DNA of 64,000 bases, taken from positions 434,001 to 498,000 of the forward strand of contig NZ_FOZX01000004.1 in the NCBI RefSeq assembly GCF_900116135.1, in the 5' to 3' direction. The translations under genes and the position numbers were made by a program. Origin of the DNA: Saccharopolyspora flava. Its GTDB lineage: Bacteria; Actinomycetota; Actinomycetes; Mycobacteriales; Pseudonocardiaceae. The notes beneath the pieces are model-generated. The model ran no database searches. It saw only the letters and a program-made list of their open reading frames with translations, and was not told the origin of the DNA. Of the stretch, positions 43,701 to 52,164 are shown in pieces (within the stretch, counting starts at the first letter, position 1; each line of letters begins with the position of its first letter).

Positions 43701-44673
43701 CGACGGCGCGTTCCTCGCCGACGACACGATGGTCGCCGCCTACGAGCTCGGCGGCGGCTGGCTGCACGTGGCGCCCGCCCGCATCGGCAAGCAGGCGTTC
43801 CTCGGCAACTCCGGCATGACCGCCGCGGGACGCCGGGTGCCCAAGCGCGGCCTCGTCGGCGTGCTGTCCTCGACGCCCCGCAAGGCCAAGAAGGGCTCGT
43901 CGTGGCTGGGCATGCCGCCGATGCCGCTGCGCCGCTCGGTCGACACCGCCGACCGCAGCCGCACCTTCGCCCCGCCGCTGCGGCTCAAGCTCGCCCGCGC
44001 CGTCGTCGAGCTGTTCCGCCTGGTGCCGGTGCTGATCCACGCCGGGTTGCTGGTGCTGGTGCTGTTCGCGCTGGCGCAGCTGCACGCGAGCCTCGGGCTG
44101 CTCGGCGCCGCGCTGCTGGCCGGGCCGGTGGTGCTGGGCGCGGGCGTGCTGGCCTGCGCGGTGACCACCGCCGTGAAGTGGCTGCTGGTCGGCCGGTACC
44201 GGGACGGGGAGCGCCCGCTGTGGTGCTCGTTCGTGTGGCGCACCGAGCTGGCCGACATGTTCGTCGAGGTCCTGGCGGTGCCGTGGCTGATCGGCTCGGT
44301 CGCGGGCACCCCGCTGCTGACGCTGTGGCAGCGCAGCATGGGCGCGAAGATCGGCCGCGGCGTGTGGCTGGAGACCTACTGGCTGCCCGAGGCCGACCTG
44401 GTGCGGCTCGGCGACGGCGCGACCGTCAACCGCGGCTGCGTGGTGCAGACCCACCTGTTCCACGACCGCGTCATGCGGCTCGACGAGGTCACCCTGGAGG
44501 CCGGCGCTACCCTGGGGCCGCACGGGATCGTGCTGCCCGGCGCGAGCATCGGCTCCGACACCACCATCGGACCCGGTTCGCTGGTCACCCGCGGCGACGA
44601 GGTTCCGGCCCGCACCCGCTGGCTCGGCAACCCCATCACGGTCTGGACGAACGGGAAGGGACGCGATCGGTGA
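40789..44673 (+). CDS. Pls/PosA-type single-module NRPS (epsilon-poly-lysine synthetase-like)
   Basis: 1294 residues from the GTG at 40789; known Pls is about 1320. An adenylation domain (about 20-500) has IIFTSGSTGKPKGVAVSHAS, NTYGPTEATVVACAAQL and TRTSGKVDRAALPW; hand alignment with GrsA gives pocket residues D-A-E-S-I-G-T-V-V-K, close to the published Lys code. The carrier domain has FFAHGGGSLTAAQL, with the phosphopantetheine Ser near 539. The rest has about six membrane helices (from about 590) and acetyltransferase-like segments with hexapeptide repeats (RIGKIRVGAGARVGARSTLL, VTLEAGATLGPHGIVL), as in Pls. It should polymerise a basic amino acid in the membrane by isopeptide bonds. Coupled to an M1 peptidase. 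Confidence 0.88.
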   Translation: MTLTTARESLQETSTSAVYWSERAAGPRTLVDVLHATAKRHPDAAAIDDGTGALTYRRLTGEVDAVRRRLAESGIGAGDRVGIRIPSGAAELYVSILGVLAAGAAYVPVDADDPDDRAELVFGEADVCAVLTGGNALDLRRAPGGDLRAPTPDDDAWIIFTSGSTGKPKGVAVSHASAAAFVDAEARLFLTDEPIGPGDRVLAGLSVAFDASCEEMWLAWRHGGCLVPAPRALVRTGVDLGPWLVAQRITVVSTVPTLAALWPVEALEDVRLLILGGEACSQELAERLDVEGREVWNTYGPTEATVVACAAQLSGDEQVRIGLPLAGWQLAVVDEAGRPVGMGETGELVIGGAGLARYLDAAKDAEKFAPLPSLGWDRAYRSGDVVRAEPEGLLFVGRADEQVKLGGRRIELGEVDAALAALPHVAGAAAAVQTTAAGNQVLVGYVVPSGAEFDHDASVRQLQERLPAALVPLLAAIDDLPTRTSGKVDRAALPWPLPNTGPGGTLSATESWLAEGWAEILGIEVADPAADFFAHGGGSLTAAQLIARIRTRHPQVSVADIYQEPTLGGLAAHLDALDAATDNPQHEVTPTPRRTGLLQLLVLLPMFSLVGLRWLTALAALGNVLTWIGAVDFLPAVSWWWIAGAWAVLFTPAGRITISAVGARLLLDGVRPGSYPRGGGVHLRLWAAQQLAEFSGATGVSGASWTAFYARALGAQVADDVDLHSPPPITGLLKIGKGAAVEPEVDLSGYWVDGDRVRIGKIRVGAGARVGARSTLLPGARIGKRAEIAAGSTVHGSVPAGQRWSGSPASRVAKSGPNWPTGRPPRSRTWVAFYGLSSMLLAALPLVAATPGVVLLGRALAGSPDLGTALLRTLPVVPLAGLTYFLGYALLVLVCVRALSIGLREGHHPVHGRVAWQAWTTERLMDMARVGLFPLYASLITPVWLRLLGAKVGRDVEASTVLALPKMTNVADGAFLADDTMVAAYELGGGWLHVAPARIGKQAFLGNSGMTAAGRRVPKRGLVGVLSSTPRKAKKGSSWLGMPPMPLRRSVDTADRSRTFAPPLRLKLARAVVELFRLVPVLIHAGLLVLVLFALAQLHASLGLLGAALLAGPVVLGAGVLACAVTTAVKWLLVGRYRDGERPLWCSFVWRTELADMFVEVLAVPWLIGSVAGTPLLTLWQRSMGAKIGRGVWLETYWLPEADLVRLGDGATVNRGCVVQTHLFHDRVMRLDEVTLEAGATLGPHGIVLPGASIGSDTTIGPGSLVTRGDEVPARTRWLGNPITVWTNGKGRDR

Positions 44674-45977
44674 GCACGGATCCGGCGCCGGGTGCGGATC
44701 GATCGACCGACTCCTACCTGCCCGAGCACGGCAACGGCGGCTACCGCGTCACCCACTACGACCTCGACCTGGACTACCAGGTGGGGCCCAACCGGCTCGG
44801 CGGGCAGGCCACCATCACCGCCACCGCGACGCAGCCGCTGCTGCGGTTCAGCCTCGACCTCGGTGACCTCCGGGTGCGCCGCGTGCAGGTCGACGGCAAG
44901 CCCGCGAAGTTCACCCACAGCGGCGGCAAGCTGCGCATCCGCCCGCAGCGACCTGTCGCCGACGGCGCCGAGTTCCGCGTGGAAGTCCGGTATTCGGGCA
45001 CCCCGGCGCCGATCGGCGGCCGGTGGGGCGAGATCGGGTGGGAGGAGCTGACCGAGGGCTCGATGGTCGCGGCTCAGCCGATCGGCGCCCCGTCGTGGTT
45101 CCCGTGCAACGACCACCCGGCCGACAAGGCGACCTACCGGGTCTCGTTCACCACGGCCTCGCCGTTCTCGGTGCAGGTGACCGGCAACCCGCTGTCGCAG
45201 CAGCGGCGCGGCAGCACCACCACGCACGTCTTCGAGCGGCCCGAACCGACCTCGACGTACCTGATGAGCGTGCAGGTCGGCCTCTACGACGAGGTCGAGC
45301 TCGCCACCGGTGCGGTGCCGCAGCGCGCGGCGGTCCCGGCGCGGCTGACCCGGACCTTCGCGCACGACTTCGGCCGCCACGGGCAGATCATGGACTTCCT
45401 GCGGGAGCTTTTCGGGCCCTACCCGTTCGGCGAGTACGTCGTGGTGGTCACCGACGACGACCTCGACGACCCGGTCGAGGCGCAGGGCATGTCGATCTTC
45501 GGCGCGAACCACCTCGACGGGCAGCGCACCCACGAACGGCTCGTGGTGCACGAGCTCGCACACCAGTGGTGCGGCAACAGCGTGGGTCTCGCCGACTGGC
45601 GGCACATCTGGCTCAACGAGGGCTTCGCGACCTACGCCGAGTGGCTGTGGTCGGAGCGCTCCGGCGGCCCGAGCGCGGCCGAGCACGCCGCGGACTGGCA
45701 CTCCCGGATCGAGGGCGACCTGGCGATCGCCGACCCGGGCGTGGACCGCATGTTCGACCCGCAGGTCTACAAGCGCGGCGCGCTGACCCTGCACGCCCTG
45801 CGCCACGAGCTGGGCGAGGAGCCGTTCTTCGCGCTGCTCCGCCGCTGGTGCACCGACCACCGCCACGACGTCGTGTCCACAGAGGACTTCACGGCGCTCG
45901 CCGCGGAGTTCGGCGCCCCGGACGACGCGTTCACCGCCTGGCTGCACACCGCCGAGCTGCCGCCCCTCCCGCGCTGA
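44670..45977 (+). CDS. M1 family zinc aminopeptidase (short)
   Basis: 435 residues. The zinc site is complete: VVHELAHQWCGNSV and, 18 residues on, NEGFATYAEWLWS. The N-terminal beta domain has YLPEHGNGGYRVTHYDLDLD and PSWFPCNDHPADKATYRVSF. It ends soon after the catalytic domain and lacks the C-terminal arc of long M1 enzymes. No signal peptide. Starts at GTG overlapping the synthetase stop (GTGA), so the two are made together. Poly-lysine producers have zinc aminopeptidases that degrade the polymer, so turnover or self-protection is the likely role (inference). Confidence 0.88.
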   Translation: MSTDPAPGADRSTDSYLPEHGNGGYRVTHYDLDLDYQVGPNRLGGQATITATATQPLLRFSLDLGDLRVRRVQVDGKPAKFTHSGGKLRIRPQRPVADGAEFRVEVRYSGTPAPIGGRWGEIGWEELTEGSMVAAQPIGAPSWFPCNDHPADKATYRVSFTTASPFSVQVTGNPLSQQRRGSTTTHVFERPEPTSTYLMSVQVGLYDEVELATGAVPQRAAVPARLTRTFAHDFGRHGQIMDFLRELFGPYPFGEYVVVVTDDDLDDPVEAQGMSIFGANHLDGQRTHERLVVHELAHQWCGNSVGLADWRHIWLNEGFATYAEWLWSERSGGPSAAEHAADWHSRIEGDLAIADPGVDRMFDPQVYKRGALTLHALRHELGEEPFFALLRRWCTDHRHDVVSTEDFTALAAEFGAPDDAFTAWLHTAELPPLPR

Positions 45978-46061
45978 CCCACTCGTCTGTTGGGCCGCTT
46001 GTCAGCGCTGTGACGCGTCGTTAGCGTGCTTGCGCCGGTGGTGGACGACGAACGGGGCGGG

Positions 46062-49000
46062 ATGAGCGGCGTTCTGGTGGCCAATCGCGGTGAGATCGCG
46101 GTGCGCGTGGCGCGCGCGATCGCCGAGCTCGGGTGGCGCTCGGTCGCCGTCCACCCGGCCGACGACGCCGACGCGGCCCACGTCGCCGCGGCCGACGAGG
46201 CCGTGCCGCTGCCCGGGACCGGCGTCGCCGCGTACCTCGATGGGGAGGCGCTCGTCGCCGCGGCCCTCGCGTCCGGCTGCGTGATGATCCACCCGGGGTA
46301 CGGATTCCTCAGCGAGAACGCGGGTTTCGCGCGTCGCTGCGCCAAGGCCGGGCTGACCTTCGTCGGGCCCCGGCCGGAAGTCCTCGACGTCTTCGGTGAC
46401 AAGTCCGCCGCCCGCTCCCTCGCCCGCTCGCTGGGCGTGCCGGTGCTGCCGGGGACAGACGGCCCGACCACCCTCGACCAGGCCCGGGAGTTCTTCGCCG
46501 AGCACGGTCCGGTCATGCTCAAAGCCCTGGCCGGCGGCGGTGGACGCGGCATGCGCGAGGTGCGCGAGGCCGCCGAGCTGCCCGAGGCGTTCGAGCGGTG
46601 CCGGTCGGAGGCCACGACGGCGTTCGGCAGCGGCGAGCTCTACGTCGAACGCCTGCTGGCGGCGTCGCAGCACATCGAGGTGCAGGTCCTCGGCGACGGC
46701 ACCGGCGCGGTGCAGCACTGCGGGGAGCGGGACTGCACGATCCAGCGTCGCCACCAGAAGCTCGTCGAGGTCGCCCCGAGCCCCCGGCTCTCCCCGCCGA
46801 TGCGGGAGGAACTGCTGGTGGCGGCGCTGCGGCTGACCCGCGACGTCGACTACGGCGGCGCGGGCACGGTCGAGTTCCTCGTCGACGGCGAGGAGTTCTT
46901 CTTCATCGAGGCCAACCCGAGGTTGCAGGTCGAGCACACGGTGACGGAGGAGATCACCGGTGTCGACCTGGTCAAGGCGCAACTGCGCCTGGCCGGTGGT
47001 GCGACGCTCGAGGAGCTCGGGCTGACCGAGCCGCCGCGACCGCGCGGCACGGCGATCCAGTCCCGCGTCAACCTGGAAACCCTCGGCGCCGACGGCCTCG
47101 CGCGGCCGAGCAGCGGTGCGATCAGCGCGTTCGACCCGCCGACCGGGCCCGGCGTGCGGGTCGACACCTGCGGCCGCACCGGGCAGAACATCAGCCCGCA
47201 GTACGACTCGTTGGTGGCCAAGGTGATCTGCCACGCCGAGGACTTCACCGCCGCCACCGCCCGCACCCGCGCGGCCCTGGACGCGTTCCGCATCGAGGGC
47301 GTGCCCAGCAACCTGGACCTGTTGCGCGGACTCGTCCGCAGCGCGGAGTTCACCGAAAACCGCTGGGACACGAGCCTTCTGGACCGGTACGTGGCCTCGC
47401 TGCCCGCCCCGGACGAACCCGCCGCCGCATCTGAGGAGGTGGTGGCGCCGATGGCGGGAACGGTCCTCGCCGTCGAGGCCGAGCCAGGCGCGACCGTCGC
47501 CGCCGGGACCGCCGTGGTGGTGCTCGAGGCAATGAAGATGGAGCACGTCGTGCGCGCCGCGACGGCGCTGACCGTCGAGCAGGTGCTGGTGGCGCCCGGC
47601 GAGGTCGTGGGGGAGGGGACGACGCTGCTGCGCGGCACGCCGTCCGAGCACGACGAGGCGCGGGTTCCGGAACCCGTCGAGGAGGACTGGGCGCCCGAGG
47701 TCGCCGAGATCGAACGGCGCCGCGCCCTCGCCCTGGAGATGGGCGGAGCCGAGAAGGTGCGCCGCCAGCGCGATTCCGGGCGGCTGACCGCCCGCGAGCG
47801 CATCGACGCCCTCGCCGACGCGGGCAGCTTCCGCGAGATCGGCGCGCTGACCGGCTTCTCCGACGCCACCGGGCACGTGGTGCCCGCCAACTTCGTCGCG
47901 GGCACCGCGCGCATCGACGGCCGCAAGGTCGTGCTCGGCGTCGACGACTTCACCGTGCGCGGCGGTTCCGGCGACGGCGCCGTGCACGACAAGCAGATCT
48001 TCGCCGAGCAGCACGCCCACGAGATCCGCCTGCCGGTGGTGCGGCTGCTCGACGGCGCCAGCGGCGGTGGCAGCGTCAAGATGATCCGCGACGCCGGCTA
48101 CACCTACGTCCCGGTCAACCCCGGGTGGGATGCGGTCGTCGACAACCTCTCCGTCGTGCCCGTCGTCGCGGCCTGCCTCGGGCCGACGGTCGGGCTCGGG
48201 GCGGCGCGGCTGGTCATGTCGCACCTGTCGGTGCTGGTCTCCGGCGTCGGGCAGCTGTTCACCGCGGGCCCGCCGGTGGTGCGGGCCGCGACGGGGGAGG
48301 ACCTGACCAAGGAGCAGCTCGGCGGCGTCGAGGTGCACCGCGGCAACGGCACCGTCGAGCGCGTGGTGGCCGACGAGACCGAGGCGTTCGACGTGGTGCG
48401 GCGGTTCCTGTCCTACCTGCCGACCAGCGCGTTCGAGACCCCGCCGGTGGCCGAACCGGCCGACCCTCCCGAACGCCGCGAGGAGTCGCTGCTGTCGGCG
48501 GTACCGCGCAACCCGCGACGGCCGTACGCGATCGAACCGGTGCTGGAGGCGATCTTCGACGCGGGATCGGTGTTCCGCTACGCCGAGTACGGCGACGGCA
48601 CGCGCACCGCCCTCGCCCGGCTCGACGGTCACCCGGTCGGCGTCATCGCCGCCGACCCCGCGGCCGGGGCGACGATGTCGGTCGAAGGCGCGTTGGCCAT
48701 CACCCGGCTGGTGGACCTGTGCGAGACGTTCCACCTGCCGCTGGTCAGCCTCACCGACCAGGCGGGCATGAGCATCGGCGGCGAGGCCGAGCGGCGGGCC
48801 ACCATCCGGCACGGCGCCCGCGCCCTGACCGCCGTCTACCAGGCGCGGGTCCCGCAGGCCGAGATCATCGTGCGTCGCGTGTACGGCGTCGGCGGGGCGG
48901 GGATCATCAACCGGCACCGCGCGTCGCGCAGCTGGGCGTGGCCGTCCGGCGACTGGGGCTCGCTGCCCACCCAGGGCGGTGTCGAAGCCGCCTTCCGGGC

Positions 49001-49217
49001 GCAGATCTCCGCATCGGCCGACCCGGCCGCCGAGGTGGAGCGGATCGCCCGCGAGCTCGCCGAGCTGACCTCGCCGTTCCGCACCGCCGAGCGCTTCGGC
49101 GTGCAGGACATCATCGATCCCCGCGAGAGCAGGCCGCTGCTGTGCGACTGGGTGCGCGACGCCTACCGGGTGCTGCCCTCGCTGACCGGGCGTCCCTCGT
49201 TCGGGACACGCCCCTGA
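46062..49217 (+). CDS. single-chain acyl-CoA carboxylase (BC-BCCP-CT fusion)
   Basis: 1051 residues with three parts in one chain. Biotin carboxylase (1-450): VLVANRGEIAVRVARAIAEL, KALAGGGGRGMREV, FFFIEANPRLQVEHTVTEEI. Biotin carrier (about 460-530): MAGTVLAVEAEPGA and VLEAMKMEHVV, biotinyl Lys. Carboxyltransferase (550-1051): RRQRDSGRLTARERID, VLGVDDFTVRGGSGDGA, LLDGASGGGSVKMI, IIVRRVYGVGGAGI. Carboxylates acetyl-, propionyl- or a longer acyl-CoA with ATP and bicarbonate. Most actinomycete enzymes split these parts over several chains. The ATG at 46062 has a weak ribosome site; a GTG at 46026 is possible. It is 84 nt after the M1 gene. Confidence 0.9.
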   Translation: MSGVLVANRGEIAVRVARAIAELGWRSVAVHPADDADAAHVAAADEAVPLPGTGVAAYLDGEALVAAALASGCVMIHPGYGFLSENAGFARRCAKAGLTFVGPRPEVLDVFGDKSAARSLARSLGVPVLPGTDGPTTLDQAREFFAEHGPVMLKALAGGGGRGMREVREAAELPEAFERCRSEATTAFGSGELYVERLLAASQHIEVQVLGDGTGAVQHCGERDCTIQRRHQKLVEVAPSPRLSPPMREELLVAALRLTRDVDYGGAGTVEFLVDGEEFFFIEANPRLQVEHTVTEEITGVDLVKAQLRLAGGATLEELGLTEPPRPRGTAIQSRVNLETLGADGLARPSSGAISAFDPPTGPGVRVDTCGRTGQNISPQYDSLVAKVICHAEDFTAATARTRAALDAFRIEGVPSNLDLLRGLVRSAEFTENRWDTSLLDRYVASLPAPDEPAAASEEVVAPMAGTVLAVEAEPGATVAAGTAVVVLEAMKMEHVVRAATALTVEQVLVAPGEVVGEGTTLLRGTPSEHDEARVPEPVEEDWAPEVAEIERRRALALEMGGAEKVRRQRDSGRLTARERIDALADAGSFREIGALTGFSDATGHVVPANFVAGTARIDGRKVVLGVDDFTVRGGSGDGAVHDKQIFAEQHAHEIRLPVVRLLDGASGGGSVKMIRDAGYTYVPVNPGWDAVVDNLSVVPVVAACLGPTVGLGAARLVMSHLSVLVSGVGQLFTAGPPVVRAATGEDLTKEQLGGVEVHRGNGTVERVVADETEAFDVVRRFLSYLPTSAFETPPVAEPADPPERREESLLSAVPRNPRRPYAIEPVLEAIFDAGSVFRYAEYGDGTRTALARLDGHPVGVIAADPAAGATMSVEGALAITRLVDLCETFHLPLVSLTDQAGMSIGGEAERRATIRHGARALTAVYQARVPQAEIIVRRVYGVGGAGIINRHRASRSWAWPSGDWGSLPTQGGVEAAFRAQISASADPAAEVERIARELAELTSPFRTAERFGVQDIIDPRESRPLLCDWVRDAYRVLPSLTGRPSFGTRP

Positions 49218-49258
49218 GAGTGTGGCGCCGTCCGGACCGGCGGTGGACGATCGTGGGC

Positions 49259-50236
49259 ATGGCCGGTGAATTCAAACGGGACATGAACTACATCGACACC
49301 CGCATCACCGCGGACGGGCGGGACGGCTACCCGGTGGAGCCCGGGCGCTACCGGCTGGTGGTGGCGCGGGCCTGCCCGTGGGCGAACCGGGCGGTGATCG
49401 TGCGACGGCTGCTCGGGCTGGAGCCCGTGCTGTCGATGGGCATCGCCGGGCCCACCCACGACCAGCGCAGCTGGCGCTTCGACCTCGACCCGGGCGGGCG
49501 CGACCCGGTGCTGGGCATCGAGAGGTTGCAGGAGGCGTTCCTGGCGCGCTTCCCCGACTACGACAAGGGGATCACGGTCCCGGCGATCGTCGACATCCCC
49601 ACCGGCCAGGTCGTCACCAATGACTTCCCGCAGATCACCCTCGACTTCTCCACCGAGTGGCGCGAGCACCACCGGCCCGGTGCGCCCGAGCTGTACCCGG
49701 AGGACCTGCGCGCCGAGATCGACGAGGTCGACGACCTGGTGTTCCGGGTCAACAACGGCGTCTACAAGACCGGGTTCGCCGGGTCCCAGGACGCCCACGA
49801 GAAGGCCTTCTCGGAGCTGTTCGAGGCGATGGACCTGCTCGCCGAACGGCTGTCCGGGCAGCGCTACCTCGTCGGCGACACCATCACCGAGGCCGACGTG
49901 CACCTGTTCCCGACGCTGGTCCGCTTCGACGCCGTCTACCACGGGCACTTCAAGTGCAACCGGCACAAGCTCACCGAGATGCCGGTGCTGCGGGACTACA
50001 CGCGAGACCTGTTCCAGACACCGGGTTTCGGCGACACGATCCACTTCCCGCAGATCAAGGAGCACTACTACGTGGTGCACCGCAACCTCAACCCGAGCGG
50101 CATCATCCCGGCCGGCCCGGACCTCTCCGACCTCCTGCAACCCCACGGCCGGGACCGCCTGGGAGGCCGCCCCTTCGGCAACGGCACCCCACCCGGGCCG
50201 CCACCGGAGTCCGAGCGGGTTCCGGGCTTGGGGTGA
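49259..50236 (+). CDS. glutathionyl-hydroquinone reductase-like GST family protein
   Basis: 325 residues. The thioredoxin-like domain has the active Cys in RLVVARACPWANRAVIVRRL, then THDQRSWRFDLDPGGRDPVLG, VPAIVDIPTGQVVTNDFPQI; the helical GST domain has RVNNGVYKTGFAGSQDAHEK, YLVGDTITEADVHLFPTLVR and DTIHFPQIKEHYYVVHRNLN. Family members reduce thiol-conjugated hydroquinones. Actinomycetes use mycothiol, so the thiol partner is probably mycothiol (inference). It begins 41 nt after the carboxylase stop; the start is the first ATG in frame. Confidence 0.85.
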   Translation: MAGEFKRDMNYIDTRITADGRDGYPVEPGRYRLVVARACPWANRAVIVRRLLGLEPVLSMGIAGPTHDQRSWRFDLDPGGRDPVLGIERLQEAFLARFPDYDKGITVPAIVDIPTGQVVTNDFPQITLDFSTEWREHHRPGAPELYPEDLRAEIDEVDDLVFRVNNGVYKTGFAGSQDAHEKAFSELFEAMDLLAERLSGQRYLVGDTITEADVHLFPTLVRFDAVYHGHFKCNRHKLTEMPVLRDYTRDLFQTPGFGDTIHFPQIKEHYYVVHRNLNPSGIIPAGPDLSDLLQPHGRDRLGGRPFGNGTPPGPPPESERVPGLG

Positions 50237-50244
50237 GGGACCGG

Positions 50245-50324
50245 CAGCGGGACGGTTTTAGCCCAAATTGTCCGGGCAAAACGGACATTGATCATGGGTG
50301 ATTATGGCTAAAACCGTCCCACTG
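50245..50324. repeat. dispersed palindrome family 1, copy e
   Basis: Arms 50245-50268 and 50301-50324 with a few mismatches (GGGACGGTTTTAGCC and complement), interior ACGGACATTGATCATGGGTG. The bases from GGACATTG to TAAAAC match copy b exactly. Between convergent genes. Confidence 0.85.
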
Positions 50325-50332
50325 CCCAGGGC

Positions 50333-52024
50333 TCAGCCCTTGAGGTCGGGGAACTGGTCGTCGCGCCACTCCGTCGGTTGGGTGCCCTCGTCCTCTTCGC
50401 GGGCGCGCAGCTCGACCCGGCGGATCTTGCCCGAGATCGTCTTCGGCAGCTCGAAGAACTCCACCCGCCGCACCCGCTGGTACGGGGCGAGGTGCTCGCG
50501 CGCGTAGCGCAGGATCTCGAACGCCGTGGTCTCGTCGGCCTCGTGCCCGGGGGCGAGCGCGATGTAGGCCTTGGGCACCGCGAGCCGCACCGGGTCCGGT
50601 GCCGGGACCACGGCCGCCTCGGCGACCGCCGGGTGCTCGATGAGCACCGACTCCAGCTCGAACGGGCTGATCTTGTAGTCGCTGGCCTTGAACACGTCGT
50701 CGGTGCGGCCGACGTAGGTGATGTAGCCGTCCGAGTCGATCGTGGCGACGTCCCCGGTGTGGTAGTAGCCGTCGGCCATCGCCGCGTCGTTGCGCTCGGA
50801 GTCGTCGCGGTAGCCGGTCATCAGCGACAGCGGGTTCTGCGCGAGGTCCAGGCAGATCTCGCCCTCACCGGTGCCCTCCACCGGCCGACCCGTGGCCGGG
50901 TCGACCAGCACCACCGGCACGCCCGGCAGCGCGCGGCCCATCGAACCGGGCCGCACCTCCGAGCCCGGCGTGTTGGCGACCTGCGCGCTGGTCTCGGTCT
51001 GGCCGAACCCGTCGCGCAGCGTCAGGCCCCACGCGCGCTGGACCTGGTCGATGACCTCCGGGTTGAGCGGCTCGCCCGCCCCGATGACCTCGCGCAGCGT
51101 GCCGGGCCGCTCGCCGAGGTCGGAGTTGATGAGCATCCGCCACACCGTCGGCGGCGCGCAGAACGTCGTGACCTCCTGCTCCCGCAGCCGCCCGAGCAGC
51201 ATCGCCGGGTCGAAGCGGCGGTAGTTGACCACCAAGATCGTGGCCTCGGCGATCCACGGCGCGAAGAAGCACGACCAGGCGTGCTTGGCCCAACCGGGCG
51301 AGGAGATGTTGAGGTGCACGTCGCCGGGCTTGAGCCCCAGGAAGTACATCGTGGACAGGTGCCCGACGGGGTAGGAGATCTGGGTGTGCTCGACGAGCTT
51401 GGGCCGCGAGGTCGTCCCGGAGGTGAAGTAGTACAGCAGCGGGTCGCCCGGAGCCGTGCCCGGGTGGTCCACCGGCGACGCCGGCAGCGACGCGGCCTCG
51501 CGCAGGTCGGCCCACCCGTCGGCCGGGCCGACGCTGATCCGCCCGTAGTCGCCGGGAACCTCCGCGAACTTGCCGGTGTCCTCGGGGTTGGCGATGACGT
51601 GCGCGGCGCCGCTGCGCGCGATCCGGTCGGTCAGCTCGGCGGGGCCGACGGCGGTCGTGGTCGGGACGATGACCGCGCCCAGCTTCATGATCGCCAGCAT
51701 CGACTCCCACAGCTCGACCTGGTTGCCGAGCATGAGCACCACCGGGTCGCCGCGGCGCACGCCCCGGTCGGACAGCCACGCGGCGAGGCGATCGGAGGCG
51801 GCGGCCATGTCGGCGAAGCTGCGCCGCAGCTCGGACCCGTCCTCCTCGACGATGACCAGCGCGGGGGAGTCGTTGCCGCGCGCGATCGCGTCGAACCAGT
51901 CGATCGCCCAGTTGAACCGGTCGCCCAGCTCCGGCCAGCGGAACTCGGTGACCGCCCGCGCGTGCTCACCGCGCAGCCCCAGGAGCTGGTCGCGGCTTTC
52001 CCGGTAGGCGCCGGTGACGTCCAT
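50333..52024 (-). CDS. medium-chain-type acyl-CoA synthetase (AMP-binding)
   Basis: 563 residues. YYFTSGTTSRPKLVEHTQIS is the P-loop (Arg-Pro-Lys in place of Gly-Pro-Lys), DGFGQTETSAQVAN is A5, and YYHTGDVATIDSDGYITYVG, FKASDYKISPFELES and the C-terminal KTISGKIRRVEL follow. The sequence resembles the ACSM/acetyl-CoA synthetase-like branch (WAKHAWSCFFAPW) more than FadD. Activates a medium-chain or aryl acid. Starts at the ATG at 52022-52024 after AAGGGGA. Divergent from a GAF-LuxR gene with a CTACCC/GGGTAG site between them. Confidence 0.88.
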   Translation of the reverse strand: MDVTGAYRESRDQLLGLRGEHARAVTEFRWPELGDRFNWAIDWFDAIARGNDSPALVIVEEDGSELRRSFADMAAASDRLAAWLSDRGVRRGDPVVLMLGNQVELWESMLAIMKLGAVIVPTTTAVGPAELTDRIARSGAAHVIANPEDTGKFAEVPGDYGRISVGPADGWADLREAASLPASPVDHPGTAPGDPLLYYFTSGTTSRPKLVEHTQISYPVGHLSTMYFLGLKPGDVHLNISSPGWAKHAWSCFFAPWIAEATILVVNYRRFDPAMLLGRLREQEVTTFCAPPTVWRMLINSDLGERPGTLREVIGAGEPLNPEVIDQVQRAWGLTLRDGFGQTETSAQVANTPGSEVRPGSMGRALPGVPVVLVDPATGRPVEGTGEGEICLDLAQNPLSLMTGYRDDSERNDAAMADGYYHTGDVATIDSDGYITYVGRTDDVFKASDYKISPFELESVLIEHPAVAEAAVVPAPDPVRLAVPKAYIALAPGHEADETTAFEILRYAREHLAPYQRVRRVEFFELPKTISGKIRRVELRAREEDEGTQPTEWRDDQFPDLKG

Positions 52025-52090
52025 GCGGATTCCCCTTCGAGTGCGACGACGCTGTCGGTGAGCAGGGTGCACCGACGTTCGGGTCGGACA

Positions 52091-52110
52091 CTACCCACTC
52101 ATGGGGGTAG
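52091..52110. promoter_or_regulatory. CTACCC-N8-GGGTAG operator candidate
   Basis: Perfect 6-bp arms in the divergent promoter between the acyl-CoA synthetase and the GAF-LuxR gene. Same arms and spacing as the ACCC-N8-GGGT site before the paralogous regulator at 36.3 kb. Confidence 0.55.
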
Positions 52111-52164
52111 CGAGATCGGGTGCTCACCGGGTATTCCAGCTTGGTGCACCGGCGGGGAGGGCGC

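Noticed and set aside
46002-48917. 971-codon open frame on the minus strand
   Set aside because: It is the antisense shadow of the carboxylase gene, which has clear biotin carboxylase, carrier and transferase motifs. The minus frame is low-complexity Arg/Gly/Val sequence caused by third-position GC.
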